NCBI GenBank assembly: GCA_017308255.1
Contig: JAFKFN010000007.1
Location: forward strand, 62,001 to 126,000
DNA: 64,000 nucleotides
Reading direction: 5' to 3'
Source: Altererythrobacter sp.
Lineage (GTDB): Bacteria > Pseudomonadota > Alphaproteobacteria > Sphingomonadales > Sphingomonadaceae
The position numbers and the translations under genes were made by a program. This document shows, one piece after another, positions 28,685 to 37,713 of this stretch; within the stretch, counting starts at the first letter, position 1; each line of letters starts with the position of its first letter. The notes beneath the pieces are model-generated. The model had not been told where the DNA came from. It did no database searches and saw nothing but the letters and a program-made list of their open reading frames with translations.

Positions 28685-29572
28685 TCAGGCGTTGGGGTCG
28701 GGGGCGCCGCCGGCCATGCTGCCGTCGTCGTTGGCCTGGGGGCCGGGGATGGGGGTGAGCGTGTGGATCTGCCGGAACTTGCCGTCGATATAGCGGAAGG
28801 TGTGCGAATCCGGGGCTTCCTCGCGCCCGCCGAAGCGGCAGAACACGTTGATGACGCCCATCTCCTCGTCGATCAGGTAATCGCGATGGGTGATGTAGAG
28901 CACGCCCGCCGGCATCCCCGCTTCGCAGCTGGCGGTGGCACTGTTGTTGCGGTTGGTGTAGGCCCCGCCTTCCAGCCGCGCGCAGGGCACGCCCCACGGC
29001 GGATCGGTGAACTTGTCGGCAAAGCCGTCGAGATAGGCGTTGGCGCCGCGGATCATCTCGGCCGGCGCGGTCCGCTGATAGCGGTGCAGCGGCTCCCAGT
29101 TTTCCTGCTTCGTATATTTCAGGAAGGCATTGGCGTTGAACAGCCAATCCCCGGGCTTGGTCACGATGCTGTCGACGCGGATCACCTTGCCGTCATGCAT
29201 GTATAGCCGCGTGCCGATGACGTAGGGCGTGCTGCCCTGGTTGACGATGATCTCGGTGAAGGTCTTGCACCGCTTGTCATCGTGGAAGCTCATCGCGTTG
29301 GCGATCGGCAGGGCGGTGTTCCACAGCCCCTCGCCGCGCTCGACCGTTTTCATGTTGGTCAGGAAATGGACCTTGGGATCGAGCGGCAGCTTCGAGATAT
29401 CGCCGGTGCGCTGCGCCTCGACATAAGCGGTGGTGGCCGCCTTGAGCTGGTCGCGCGTGCAAGTGGGATGGTCTTGCAGCGGGGCATAGGGGCTGGGCGG
29501 CGGGCCGTTCTGCGCCAGGGCCGGCGTGGCGCCGCCGAGCATCAGGGCGGCAAGAAGGAGCTTGCGGATCAT
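28685..29572 (-). CDS. Secreted NTF2-like/DUF8021-type protein, paralogue B
   Basis: A 295-residue protein with a clear signal peptide (MIRKLLLAALMLGGATPALA, cleavage before QNGPP). The body contains two similar alpha+beta units: about 45-140 (KAATTAYVEAQRTGDISKLP, GEGLWNTALPI, then DGKVIRVDSIVTKPGDW) and about 170-280 (MIRGANAYLDGFADKF, ITHRDYLIDEEMGVINVF, DGKFRQIHTLTPIP). This resembles the NTF2/SnoaL-like cone fold annotated as DUF8021; the function is unknown. ATG 29572 follows GGGAGGAT. It lies 29 bp downstream of its paralogue at 29601-30644 and ends in a Gly/Asp/Pro-rich tail. The family name is from memory and moderate. Confidence 0.7.
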   Translation of the reverse strand: MIRKLLLAALMLGGATPALAQNGPPPSPYAPLQDHPTCTRDQLKAATTAYVEAQRTGDISKLPLDPKVHFLTNMKTVERGEGLWNTALPIANAMSFHDDKRCKTFTEIIVNQGSTPYVIGTRLYMHDGKVIRVDSIVTKPGDWLFNANAFLKYTKQENWEPLHRYQRTAPAEMIRGANAYLDGFADKFTDPPWGVPCARLEGGAYTNRNNSATASCEAGMPAGVLYITHRDYLIDEEMGVINVFCRFGGREEAPDSHTFRYIDGKFRQIHTLTPIPGPQANDDGSMAGGAPDPNA

Positions 29573-29600
29573 GTTACGGTTATCCTCCCAAAAGGCGGCC

Positions 29601-30644
29601 TTAGCGGACGTCCTGAATTCTCTCGCTGCGGCACTGTTCGTAAGTGCTCCAGCCCGAACAGACCCCGTAAGGCCCGCGAATGAAGATCGCTTCGATCCGG
29701 CTGATGTTCTCGCCTTCGATCTTGAACAGCTCGCCCAGTTGCCAGGTCCAGTCGATCGGCCGGTGATCGAAGAAGGCGAAGGAGAACACGATGCCGCGTT
29801 CCCGGTCCACCGCAACGTAGCGCCGGTCGCGGATGCCGGTGACGGCGCCGATCAGCGATGTCTGAAGCTGTTCCTTGCAGCCCTGGACCGGCTGGCCGCG
29901 CATGCCGATGGTGCCCGGCGGACCGACGATGACCATGCCGTTTTCATGGCGCAGGCAATCATCGGTGAAGGGGTAGTAATCGTGCCCGGTGTTCCGTTCG
30001 ACCGCGTCGAAATAGTAATTGGCGATGCGGATCAGGTCGGCCCGGCTCTGCCGCTGGTTTTCCGGGATAGGTTGCATGAATCGGGCATTGGGCGCGCCCA
30101 TCGCCTCCACCGCAGCGCCGGTGGCGGGGAAGGGGCTGTTGCTGGCGGCATTGTCGGCCGTGGCGCCGAGCGGGCGATCGGGCCGGGCGGCGATCTGTTC
30201 GATCTCGGTGATCTTGCCGTCTTCGATCCGCAGGCGCAGCGAAAGGCCGACCAGCTCCGCCGGGCGCTGCGGCCCAGTGGCCGAGCTGGAGGCTTCTTCC
30301 AGCACGGTGCCGAGGAAGCCGATCTGCTGCGTTTCCACGTCGGGGACATAGAGCTTGTACTTGCCGACCCCGCTGGCCGTGGCCCACAGCCCCTCATTGC
30401 CGAGCGGCAGCTCGATCCCGTTTTCGGTGAAGCGGGCGGTGGGGGAGAACAGCGCCGGATCGACCTTCCCATCCGCCATCGCCTGGAGATAGCGGTTGAC
30501 GAAGCCTTCGAGGCAGGCGCGCTGGCAGGCCTGCGGCTGTTCGGCGGGCTGCGCGGCGGCCGGGGCCGGCGCCATTGCCACGAAGGACAATGCGGCGAAA
30601 GACAAGGCAGGCACCACCAGGGCGCGGCTGATCGGCTTGAGCAT
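29601..30644 (-). CDS. Secreted NTF2-like/DUF8021-type protein, paralogue A
   Basis: A 347-residue secreted protein with a signal peptide (MLKPISRALV to about residue 32, cleavage near AAAQP) and a Cys pair at the mature N-terminus (QACQRACLEG). Two related units follow: FVNRYLQAMADGKVDPALFS, FTENGIELPLGNEGLW, LRIEDGKITEIEQIA; and LIRIANYYFDAVERNTGHDY, VDRERGIVFSFAFFDH, KIEGENISRIEAIFIRGP. The same order of motifs occurs in the next gene, so the two are tandem paralogues. No catalytic site was recognised. It is divergent from the ECF sigma gene across a 164-bp region containing a palindrome, so the pair may be the sigma factor's target. Confidence 0.7.
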   Translation of the reverse strand: MLKPISRALVVPALSFAALSFVAMAPAPAAAQPAEQPQACQRACLEGFVNRYLQAMADGKVDPALFSPTARFTENGIELPLGNEGLWATASGVGKYKLYVPDVETQQIGFLGTVLEEASSSATGPQRPAELVGLSLRLRIEDGKITEIEQIAARPDRPLGATADNAASNSPFPATGAAVEAMGAPNARFMQPIPENQRQSRADLIRIANYYFDAVERNTGHDYYPFTDDCLRHENGMVIVGPPGTIGMRGQPVQGCKEQLQTSLIGAVTGIRDRRYVAVDRERGIVFSFAFFDHRPIDWTWQLGELFKIEGENISRIEAIFIRGPYGVCSGWSTYEQCRSERIQDVR

Positions 30645-30718
30645 CGGGGTTCCCCTTCTCCCTGTTTGATTTTGCCGCGAATAGAGCACCGCCGGCGATA
30701 GTTGGCTACCCCGTTAAT

Positions 30719-30732
30719 CCGATTGTAATCGG
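30719..30732. promoter_or_regulatory. Perfect palindrome in the ECF sigma/secreted protein divergent promoter
   Basis: CCGATT-GT-AATCGG is a 6-2-6 perfect inverted repeat, 77 bp before the sigma factor start and 75 bp before the secreted-protein start. It is a plausible site for a dimeric regulator of both genes; the regulator is unknown. Confidence 0.4.
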
Positions 30733-30808
30733 CCCCGCCGCGCACCCCCGGCCGGGGCCGCCGTAAGAAAATCCGCTTCCCGCGCTACTAACGGCGCAAA
30801 GGTGGGGA

Positions 30809-31318
30809 ATGACGGAAGCCGAACGCGATCGAATCTTCGGAGAATGGCTGGATGCACACAAGGCGATCCTGTTCAAGGTCGCCCGCGCCTATGGCGCCAC
30901 GCATTCCGACAGCGAGGACCTGTTCCAGGAGATCGCGCTGCAATTGTGGCATTCGGTCGAGGCGTTCCGGGGCGACGCGGCCGTGACCACCTGGATTTAC
31001 CGCGTGGCGCTGAACACCGCGCTCGCCTGGACCCGCAAGGAACGCAAGCACGGCGCAGGCCGGCAGGATTTCGAGGCGGCGACGGCGCTGCTTGTCACCC
31101 CGGCGGACCGCGATCCTCGGCTGGAATGGATCTACCAGCGGATCGCCGAGCTTGACGAGGTGAACCGCTCGCTGGCGCTGCTGATGCTCGATGGCTTCAG
31201 CTACCGCGAGATGTCGCAAATCCTCGGCCTCGGCGAAAGCCATGTCGGGGTGAAGATCAATCGCATCAAGGCGGCGCTCAGCGCCCAGCTCGCGAAGGAA
31301 GAGCACGATGGACTTTGA
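30809..31318 (+). CDS. ECF-type RNA polymerase sigma factor
   Basis: A 169-residue sigma-70 family regulator with only regions 2 and 4. Region 2 is about 10-85 (ILFKVARAYGATHSDSEDLFQE, then TTWIYRVALNTALAW), and region 4 is about 115-165 (LDEVNRSLALLMLDGFSYREM, then GESHVGVKINRIKA), the helix-turn-helix that reads the -35 element. AAGGTGGGGA precedes ATG 30809. It overlaps the downstream membrane protein by 11 bp, the usual arrangement for an ECF factor and its membrane partner, and is divergent from two secreted paralogues. The signal sensed is not evident. Confidence 0.92.
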   Translation: MTEAERDRIFGEWLDAHKAILFKVARAYGATHSDSEDLFQEIALQLWHSVEAFRGDAAVTTWIYRVALNTALAWTRKERKHGAGRQDFEAATALLVTPADRDPRLEWIYQRIAELDEVNRSLALLMLDGFSYREMSQILGLGESHVGVKINRIKAALSAQLAKEEHDGL

Positions 31319-31940
31319 CCAGATGCTGGAAGCCTGGAAGGCCCAGGACGACAAGCCGCTCTATGGCGTGAACGCCGACCTGCTGCGGCTGGTGCTGCGC
31401 AGCGAGCGGGACAAGATCCGGCGGACGCTGCGGCGGGACCAGTGGATCACTTATGTCGTCGGCCCGGCCATGGCGGCCTTCGCGGCGTTCTGGCTGTGGG
31501 TGACGATCCTCAATCGCGGCCCCGCGCTCCAGCAGGTTGCGGCCGCGATCGGCGCGGGCACGTTCGTGCTGTGGGTCGCGGTGTTCTGGGTGAGCCACCG
31601 GCGCCTGGCGCTGCGCGAACGCGGCTTCGGCAACAGTTTGAAGGACGAAGTCCGCCGCAACCTGTCCCTGGTGGAATACCAGATCTCCAACGGACGGTGG
31701 GCGGCCGCCGTCCTATGGTCGGCGCCGGTGATGATCGGCGCGCTGCTGATCTACTGGCTCGCCTTCCAGATCAACACCGACACCAGCTTCTCGTGGTGGC
31801 ACCACGCCTGGATCGTCTTCGCCATCGTGTGGTCCGTCGCCTGGACCGCCTATGCCGGGGATCGGCAGGTAAGGCGCACGCTCCAACCGCGCCGCGAACG
31901 GCTGCGCGCGCTGCTCGATACGCTCAACATGGCCGCGTGA
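31308..31940 (+). CDS. Membrane protein co-encoded with ECF sigma factor (possible anti-sigma)
   Basis: A 210-residue protein: a cytoplasmic N-terminal region (about 1-45, MDFDQMLEAWKAQDDKPLYG, basic RSERDKIRRTLRRDQW), helices at about 46-66 and 72-95, a charged cytoplasmic loop (about 95-135), helices at about 135-155 and 163-182, and a basic tail. The start overlaps the sigma gene by 11 bp, so a control role is likely, but there is no zinc-binding HxxxCxxC motif of ZAS anti-sigma factors. I do not recognise a named family. Confidence 0.7.
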   Translation: MDFDQMLEAWKAQDDKPLYGVNADLLRLVLRSERDKIRRTLRRDQWITYVVGPAMAAFAAFWLWVTILNRGPALQQVAAAIGAGTFVLWVAVFWVSHRRLALRERGFGNSLKDEVRRNLSLVEYQISNGRWAAAVLWSAPVMIGALLIYWLAFQINTDTSFSWWHHAWIVFAIVWSVAWTAYAGDRQVRRTLQPRRERLRALLDTLNMAA

Positions 31941-31960
31941 AGGGCCGAACGGCGATACGG

Positions 31961-33919
31961 CTAGGCCTGCGGCCGGTTCGCCAGCAGATCGTCCACCACG
32001 GCCGGGTCGGCCAGGGTGGTGGTGTCGCCCAGGTTGTCGGTATCGTTCTCCGCGATCTTGCGTAGGATGCGGCGCATGATCTTGCCGCTGCGGGTCTTGG
32101 GCAGGGCGGGCGCGAACTGGAGCACGTCGGGCGTGGCGATCGGGCCGATCACCTTGCGGACCCAGGCGATCAGTTCCTGGCGCAGGGCGTCGGTATCCTG
32201 CGTTCCGGAGGTGGTGGTGACATAGGCATAGATGCCCTGGCCCTTGATCGCGTGCGGGAAGCCGACGACGGCGGCTTCGGCCACCTTGTCATGCAGCACC
32301 AGCGCGCTTTCGACCTCCGCCGTGCCCATGCGGTGGCCGCTTACGTTGATCACGTCATCGATGCGGCCGGTAATCCAGTAGTATCCGTCCTCGTCCCTGC
32401 GGCACCCGTCGCCGGTGCAGTACTTGCCGGGATACTGGCTGAAATAGGTATCGAAGAAGCGGGCGTGATCGCCATAGACGGTGCGCATCTGGCCGGGCCA
32501 GCTATCGGCGATGACCAGCGCGCCGGAGCCGGGGCCTTCCACTGGCTGGCTATCGCCATCCATGATCTGGGGGATCACGCCGAAGAACGGCCAGGCGCCG
32601 CTGCCGGGCTTGAGCGGGGTGGCGCCGGGCAGGGGCGTGATCATGTGGCCGCCGGTTTCCGTCTGCCACCAGGTGTCCACGATGGGGCAGCGGGAATCGC
32701 CGACCACGTGGTAATACCATTCCCAGGCTTCCGGATTGATCGGTTCCCCCACGCTGCCGAGCAGGCGCAGGGTCTTGCGGCTGGTCTTCCTCACCCATTC
32801 CTCCCCCTCGCGCATCAGCGCGCGCAGGGCGGTGGGAGCGGCGTAGAAGATCTCTACCCCGTGCTTGTCCACCACTTGCCAGAAGCGGGAAAAATCGGGG
32901 TAGTTGGGCACCCCTTCGAACATCACCGTGATCGCCCCGTTGGCAAGCGGGCCATAGACCACATAGCTGTGCCCGGTGACCCAGCCGATATCCGCCGCGC
33001 ACCAATAGACCTGCGGGCTGCCGTCGGCATGGGGGCGATAATCGAACACGTATTCGTGCGTGGCCGCGCACCACAGGGCATAGCCGCCCGTGGTGTGGAG
33101 CACGCCCTTGGGCTTGCCGGTGGAGCCGCTGGTATAGAGGATGAACAGCGGGTCTTCCGCGCCCATTTCCTCGGCCGGGCAATCCGCGGCGTGGCCGGCG
33201 ATCGCCTCGGCCCAGTCGATATCGCGGCCTTCCACCATGGGCACATCCGCCCCGGTATGGCGCAGCACGATCACCCGGCGGACCTTGCCGTGCCGTTCCA
33301 GCGCGGCATCGACATTGGCCTTGAGCGGGATGCGCTTGCCGCCGCGCAGCCCCTCATCGGCGGTGACGACCACGTCGCTGTCGCAGTCCTCGATCCGGCT
33401 GCCGAGCGCTTCGGGGCTGAAGCCGGCGAAGACGATCGAATGGATCGCCCCGATCCGCGCGCAGGCGAGCATCGCGATCGCCGCTTCCGGGACCATCGGC
33501 AGGTAAAGCGTGACCCGATCCCCCCGGCGGACGCCTTCGGCCTTGAGGAGGTTGGCGAAGCGGCAGGTTTCCGCATGCAGCTGGCGATAGGTGAGCGTGC
33601 GGCCGGGCGTGGCCGGATCGTCCGGCTCCCAGATGATCGCCGTCTGGTCGCCCCGCTCGGCCAGATGCCGGTCGAGGCAGTTCGCGGCGAGGTTCAGCGT
33701 GCCGTCCTCGAACCAGCGGATACGGAAATCGGCTTCGTGGAAGCTGGTGTCCTTGACCCGGGTGAACGGCTTGATCCAGTCCAGCCGGCGCGCTTCCTCG
33801 CGCCAGAAGCCGTCGGGATCTTCCACCGATTGGCGGTATTTCCGGGCGTAGGTTTCGGCGTCGATCAGCGCGTTCTTCGCCCATTCCTCGGGCACCGGAT
33901 AGACCACGCCGTCACTCAC
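31961..33919 (-). CDS. acs: Acetate--CoA ligase (AMP-forming)
   Basis: Makes acetyl-CoA from acetate, ATP and CoA. The 652 residues have the family N-terminus ([20 protein letters not shown]), the P-loop-like [16 protein letters not shown] (about 262-277), [18 protein letters not shown] (about 410), [19 protein letters not shown] (about 515) and [15 protein letters not shown] (about 605), whose Lys is the acetylated regulatory site. Length and motifs are standard. It stands alone, 20 bp from the convergent membrane gene and 51 bp from ferR. Confidence 0.96.
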   Translation of the reverse strand: MSDGVVYPVPEEWAKNALIDAETYARKYRQSVEDPDGFWREEARRLDWIKPFTRVKDTSFHEADFRIRWFEDGTLNLAANCLDRHLAERGDQTAIIWEPDDPATPGRTLTYRQLHAETCRFANLLKAEGVRRGDRVTLYLPMVPEAAIAMLACARIGAIHSIVFAGFSPEALGSRIEDCDSDVVVTADEGLRGGKRIPLKANVDAALERHGKVRRVIVLRHTGADVPMVEGRDIDWAEAIAGHAADCPAEEMGAEDPLFILYTSGSTGKPKGVLHTTGGYALWCAATHEYVFDYRPHADGSPQVYWCAADIGWVTGHSYVVYGPLANGAITVMFEGVPNYPDFSRFWQVVDKHGVEIFYAAPTALRALMREGEEWVRKTSRKTLRLLGSVGEPINPEAWEWYYHVVGDSRCPIVDTWWQTETGGHMITPLPGATPLKPGSGAWPFFGVIPQIMDGDSQPVEGPGSGALVIADSWPGQMRTVYGDHARFFDTYFSQYPGKYCTGDGCRRDEDGYYWITGRIDDVINVSGHRMGTAEVESALVLHDKVAEAAVVGFPHAIKGQGIYAYVTTTSGTQDTDALRQELIAWVRKVIGPIATPDVLQFAPALPKTRSGKIMRRILRKIAENDTDNLGDTTTLADPAVVDDLLANRPQA

Positions 33920-33970
33920 TTGCCGTCTCCCATCGAATACGTGTGCGACAGGGTTAGAAGAGGGCGGGGC

Positions 33971-34399
33971 TCAACGCCAGAGGGCTTCCAGCGCCGGCAG
34001 AAGGTGTGCGCGATGTTCGGCCGGGATGCGTTGCAGCAGTTCCGCCTCGAACGCTTCGACCAGCGCGAGCCCCTTGGCCAGGGTCCTGCGCCCCACGGGC
34101 GTCAGGGCGAGGCCCTGCGATTTGCCGTCGATCGGTTCGCGCCCGATCCGGCCGGCATCTTCCAGCCGCTTGAGCAGCGGCACCATGTTGGCGCGCTGGA
34201 TATCCAGCTGGCGCCCGATGGCGCTGGCGGTCACCCCCGGATTTTCGCCGATCAGGATCAGCACCGAAAGATCCGACTGGCGCAGTTCCAGCGGGGCCAG
34301 GCGCGTCGCCAGTTCCGCCGCCGTGGCATAGGCGGCGCGGCGCAGCGAATAGCCGGGGAATCCTGGAAGCGGATCGCGCATCGGGGATTGGGTAACCAT
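33971..34399 (-). CDS. ferR: MarR family repressor, probable FerR
   Basis: A winged-helix regulator of 142 residues: LAPLELRQSDLSVLILIGENP, the recognition helix region VTASAIGRQLDIQRANMVPLLKRLEDAGRIGREP and the wing DGKSQGLALTPVGRRTL are typical (motifs split here for reading). It is divergent from a feruloyl-CoA hydratase-lyase gene with a paired palindrome between them. In Sphingobium SYK-6 a MarR protein, FerR, represses ferBA and is released by hydroxycinnamoyl-CoA; the same role is inferred here from position. The start is ATG 34399; a TTG at 34417 lies inside the putative operator and ATG 34381 is also possible. Confidence 0.8.
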   Translation of the reverse strand: MVTQSPMRDPLPGFPGYSLRRAAYATAAELATRLAPLELRQSDLSVLILIGENPGVTASAIGRQLDIQRANMVPLLKRLEDAGRIGREPIDGKSQGLALTPVGRRTLAKGLALVEAFEAELLQRIPAEHRAHLLPALEALWR

Positions 34400-34413
34400 C
34401 CCTGTTGTTCTGA

Positions 34414-34440
34414 GCAATACCGATTGCTATGAGCGATAGC
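34414..34440. promoter_or_regulatory. Candidate FerR operator: two overlapping palindromes
   Basis: GCAAT-ACCG-ATTGC (34414-34427) runs into GCTAT-GAGCG-ATAGC (34426-34440), giving two 5-bp-arm palindromes that share two bases. They are located between the divergent ferR (start 34399) and ferB (start 34486). Position and symmetry fit a MarR dimer site; binding is not shown. Confidence 0.5.
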
Positions 34441-34485
34441 GATGTGGGTTTCACCCACCGATTTTTTGCAAGGGAGCATTTCATC

Positions 34486-35346
34486 ATGGCCATGCCGTCG
34501 CAACCCGATCCGCGCCCCGAGGCGGAGACCGTTCGTTTCGAAGTGGCGGACGGGATCGCCTGGGTCTGGTTCAACCGGCCGGACAAGCGCAACTGCATGA
34601 GCCCCAAGCTCAACCGCCGGATGCTCGAAGTCCTGAACGAGCTGGAGTTCCGCGACGATGTGCAAGTGCTGGTGCTGACCGGAGAGGGCACTTCGTGGTC
34701 GGCGGGGATGGACCTGCTCGAATACTTCCGCATGAACGAGGCCCAAGGCATCGGCGCGACCCGCAAGGCGCAGCGCGAAGCATATTCCTGGTGGGAACGC
34801 CTGCGCTGGTATGAAAAGGCCACCGTCGGCATGATCAACGGCTGGTGCTTCGGCGGCGCCTATGGCCCGCTGTTCGGCTGCGACCTGGCGTTCTGTTCCG
34901 ACGACGCGCAGTTCGGCCTGAGCGAGATCAACTGGGCGATCCTGCCCGGCGGCGGCGCGTCCAAGGTGGCGGCCGAGCTGATGCCGTTCCGCAAGGCGAT
35001 GTATCACGCGATGATGGGCGAGAACCTGACCGGCAAGCAAGCCGCCGAATGGGGCCTGGTCAACGAATCGCTGCCCGCCGACAAGCTGAAGGAGCGGGTG
35101 CTCGAAGTCGCCAATGTGCTGAAGAAGAAGGACACCCACGCGCTGCGCGCCACCAAGTGGGCGATCCGCCGCGTGCGCGAGATGACTTACGACAATGCCG
35201 AGGATTACCTGATCCGCGCACAGGAAGCGCTGAACGACTTCGGTGGCTGGGAAACCCGCCGGGAAGCGACCAAGCAGTTCCTCGATGACAAGACCTTCAA
35301 GCCCGGCCTGGGCGCGTTCGACAAGAGCAAGGTGACGAAGGACTGA
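34486..35346 (+). CDS. ferB: p-Hydroxycinnamoyl-CoA hydratase/lyase (feruloyl-CoA hydratase-lyase)
   Basis: Crotonase-fold enzyme that hydrates feruloyl-CoA (or coumaroyl/caffeoyl-CoA) and cleaves it to vanillin-type aldehyde and acetyl-CoA. The 286 residues contain VWFNRPDKRNCMSPKLNRRM, the oxyanion-hole segment TSWSAGMDLLEYF, INGWCFGGAYGPLFGCDLAF and FGLSEINWAILPGGGASK, whose Glu corresponds to the catalytic Glu of the Pseudomonas enzyme; the C-terminal WETRREATKQFLDDKTFKPG is characteristic. ATG 34486 has AAGGGAGC ahead; an upstream ATG at 34429 lies in the operator. It is followed by ferA after a repeat-filled gap. Confidence 0.9.
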   Translation: MAMPSQPDPRPEAETVRFEVADGIAWVWFNRPDKRNCMSPKLNRRMLEVLNELEFRDDVQVLVLTGEGTSWSAGMDLLEYFRMNEAQGIGATRKAQREAYSWWERLRWYEKATVGMINGWCFGGAYGPLFGCDLAFCSDDAQFGLSEINWAILPGGGASKVAAELMPFRKAMYHAMMGENLTGKQAAEWGLVNESLPADKLKERVLEVANVLKKKDTHALRATKWAIRRVREMTYDNAEDYLIRAQEALNDFGGWETRREATKQFLDDKTFKPGLGAFDKSKVTKD

Positions 35347-35351
35347 AACTT

Positions 35352-35461
35352 CCTCTCCCTAGCGGGAGGGAATTGAGGGGAGGGGGGAGCGAGGGTCTGG
35401 CCTTCGCGCAATTCGAGCGTGGTTCGCCCCCACCCGACCCTCCCCCCTTGAGGGGGAGGGC
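35352..35461. repeat. Family C palindromic element between ferB and ferA
   Basis: CTCTCCCTAGCGGGAGGG with ATTGAGGGGAGGGGGG (about 35353-35388) and CCCCCACCCGACCCTCCCCC with CTTGAGGGGGAGGG (about 35427-35460) form an imperfect inverted pair around about 38 bp. The type is the same as the element inside valS. It lies in the probable ferBA mRNA, so it could affect the relative output of the two genes. Confidence 0.65.
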
Positions 35462-35504
35462 TTTTTCGTTATCACGCCAGCGACTTTTCGCGTGGAGAGC
35501 ACAG

Positions 35505-37625
35505 ATGACCGAACGGCGTTTCACCAACCAGCAGATCGACCGGCTGCTCAGGCCGAAATCGGTCGCCGTGGTCGGCGCGTCGGACCGCACCGGCGCGCTG
35601 GGCGCGACGCTGCTCAACAATCTGGTGCAATACGAATTCGCCGGCGAGATCTATCCGGTGAATCCGAAGCGCGACGAACTGCTCGGCCTCAAGGTCTATC
35701 ACTCGGTGGAGGAACTGCCCGAGGGGATCGACTGCGCGGTGCTGGCCATCCCGCGGCCTTTCGTGCTCGACACCGTGCGCCAGCTCGCCGCGCGCAAGTG
35801 CGGGGCGGTGGTGATCTATTCCGCCGGGTTCTCCGAAGCCGGCGAGGAAGGCATGAAGGAGCAGCTGGAGCTGGGCGCCATCGCCGCCGAGCACGGCATG
35901 GTCATCGAAGGCCCGAACTGCCTGGGCTGCACCAATTACATCGCGCGCGTGCCGCTGACTTTCGTCGAAACCAACATGCGCACGCCGCCCAAGGGCACAC
36001 GCGCGGTGGGCATCGCCAGCCAGTCGGGCGCTCTGGCCGCCGTGCTGGCGACGGCGCTGCATCCGCGCGATCTCTACGTCTCCATCTCGGTATCCACCGG
36101 CAACGAGGCGGCCAGCGGCGTGGAGGACTATGTCGAATGGCTGGTCGATGACGAGGATACCCACGTCATCGCCATGTATGTGGAAAGCCTGCGCCGGCCG
36201 CAGGCCTTCATCGCCGCCGCCCGCCGCGCCCGCGCCGCCGGCAAGCCGGTGGTGATGCTGCACCCCGGCAAGTCCGACAAGGCGCAGGCAAGCGCGGCCA
36301 CGCACACCGGGGCGATGGCCGGCGATTATGCGCTGATGAAGACCAAGCTGGCCCGCGAAGGGGTGATCTTCGCCGATACGCTGGAAGAGCTGGCGGACAT
36401 CACCGAGATCGCGCTGCGCTGCAAGGCGCTGCCGGGCGCGAACATGGCGGTGCTGGGCGAAAGCGGCGCGCTGCGCGGGCTGGCCTTCGATATCGCCGAG
36501 GACATCGGGCTGGACCTGATCGACCTCAATGATGACAACAGCCCGGCGCTGCGCGCACTGCTGCCGGATTTCGTGCCGGTCTCCAACCCCACCGACATCA
36601 CCGCGCTCGGCCTGTCGGAGCCGGATATCTATACCAAGGTCCTGACCGCGCTGCTGGAGGACGAACGAGTCGGGTCGGTGGTATCGTCGATCATCCAGTC
36701 GGACCCGATCACCAGCGGCATCAAGTTCCCGCACATCATCAAGGTGCTGGAAGACGGCACTTTTCCCAAGCCGCTGGTGTTCGCCGGTGTGGACGAAGGC
36801 GCGAATGTGCCGAAGGAATATATCGACGGGCTGCGCAAGGTGGGCATCCCTTGGTTCCCGAGCACCGAGCGCGCCTATCGCGCGATCGCCCGGCTGGCCG
36901 ACCTCGCCAAGCGGGACCTGACCGACCGCAGCGCGCCGCCGATCGCTGTGCCGGGGCTGGACGCCGTGTCGGGCGTCGTGCCCGAATACAAGGCCAAGGA
37001 GCTGCTGAGCCCGCTGGGCATCCCGTTCCCGGAAAGCCGCTTCGCCGCCAGCGCCGAGGAGGCGGCCACGGCGGCCGAGGCGATCGGCTTCCCGGTGGTG
37101 ATGAAGGCGCAGGCGGCCGCGCTGGGCCACAAGAGCGACGCGGGCGGCGTGATCCTCAATCTCAAGAGCGCGGAAGAGGTGCGCGAGGCCTTCACGCGCA
37201 TCCACGCCAATGTCGGGGCTTACGATACCTCGATCCGGCTCGACGGCGTGCTGATCGAGAAGATGGGCCGGATGGGCGTGGAGATGATCGTCGGCGCCAA
37301 GAACGATCCCCAGTGGGGTCCGGTCGTGCTGGCCGGTTTCGGCGGGGTCACGGCGGAAATCCTCAAGGACGTGAAGCTGTTCACGCCCGATCTGGACGAG
37401 GCGGCGGTGCATCGGGCGCTGCTCGGCCTCAAGCAGGCGCCGCTGCTCACCGGCTGGCGCGGTTCGCCAGCGCTCGACGTGGCGGCGCTGGCCGCGCTGA
37501 TCGTGCGGGTGGGGCGGATCATGACGGGCAATCCGGCGATCCGCGAGATCGACCTCAATCCGGTGATCGTCCATCCCGAGGGGGAGGGCGTGCTGGCGCT
37601 CGACGCGCTGATGCTGGTCGATTGA
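35505..37625 (+). CDS. ferA: NDP-forming acyl-CoA synthetase, probable feruloyl-CoA synthetase
   Basis: Activates a carboxylic acid to its CoA thioester with ATP giving ADP. The 706 residues have an N-terminal CoA-binding domain (about 8-135, RPKSVAVVGASDRTGALGAT), two succinyl-CoA-ligase-like domains (GTRAVGIASQSGALAAVLAT; the phospho-His region around KAQASAATHTGAMAGD) and a C-terminal ATP-grasp domain (about 490-706, AAALGHKSDAGGVILNLKS, IREIDLNPVIVHPEG). From memory, SYK-6 FerA is of this unusual class and lies next to ferB, which supports feruloyl-CoA synthetase; another aryl or acyl acid cannot be excluded. ATG 35505 follows GGAGAGCAC; longer in-frame starts lie inside the repeat. Confidence 0.85.
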   Translation: MTERRFTNQQIDRLLRPKSVAVVGASDRTGALGATLLNNLVQYEFAGEIYPVNPKRDELLGLKVYHSVEELPEGIDCAVLAIPRPFVLDTVRQLAARKCGAVVIYSAGFSEAGEEGMKEQLELGAIAAEHGMVIEGPNCLGCTNYIARVPLTFVETNMRTPPKGTRAVGIASQSGALAAVLATALHPRDLYVSISVSTGNEAASGVEDYVEWLVDDEDTHVIAMYVESLRRPQAFIAAARRARAAGKPVVMLHPGKSDKAQASAATHTGAMAGDYALMKTKLAREGVIFADTLEELADITEIALRCKALPGANMAVLGESGALRGLAFDIAEDIGLDLIDLNDDNSPALRALLPDFVPVSNPTDITALGLSEPDIYTKVLTALLEDERVGSVVSSIIQSDPITSGIKFPHIIKVLEDGTFPKPLVFAGVDEGANVPKEYIDGLRKVGIPWFPSTERAYRAIARLADLAKRDLTDRSAPPIAVPGLDAVSGVVPEYKAKELLSPLGIPFPESRFAASAEEAATAAEAIGFPVVMKAQAAALGHKSDAGGVILNLKSAEEVREAFTRIHANVGAYDTSIRLDGVLIEKMGRMGVEMIVGAKNDPQWGPVVLAGFGGVTAEILKDVKLFTPDLDEAAVHRALLGLKQAPLLTGWRGSPALDVAALAALIVRVGRIMTGNPAIREIDLNPVIVHPEGEGVLALDALMLVD

Positions 37626-37713
37626 TCGCATCGGGCCACGGCCCTTGCCGCGAGGTGCCTTGTGCCTCTAGGCTGAGCGGGCCGGCGGCTCGATCCGCCG
37701 TGGGAGGGACGCG

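Noticed and set aside
32252-34432. Plus-strand open frame of 726 codons antisense to acs
   Set aside because: Same kind of high-GC shadow; acs on the other strand is unmistakable. The same reasoning removes the long antisense frames over ferA (35472-37631) and dsbD (50308-52845).
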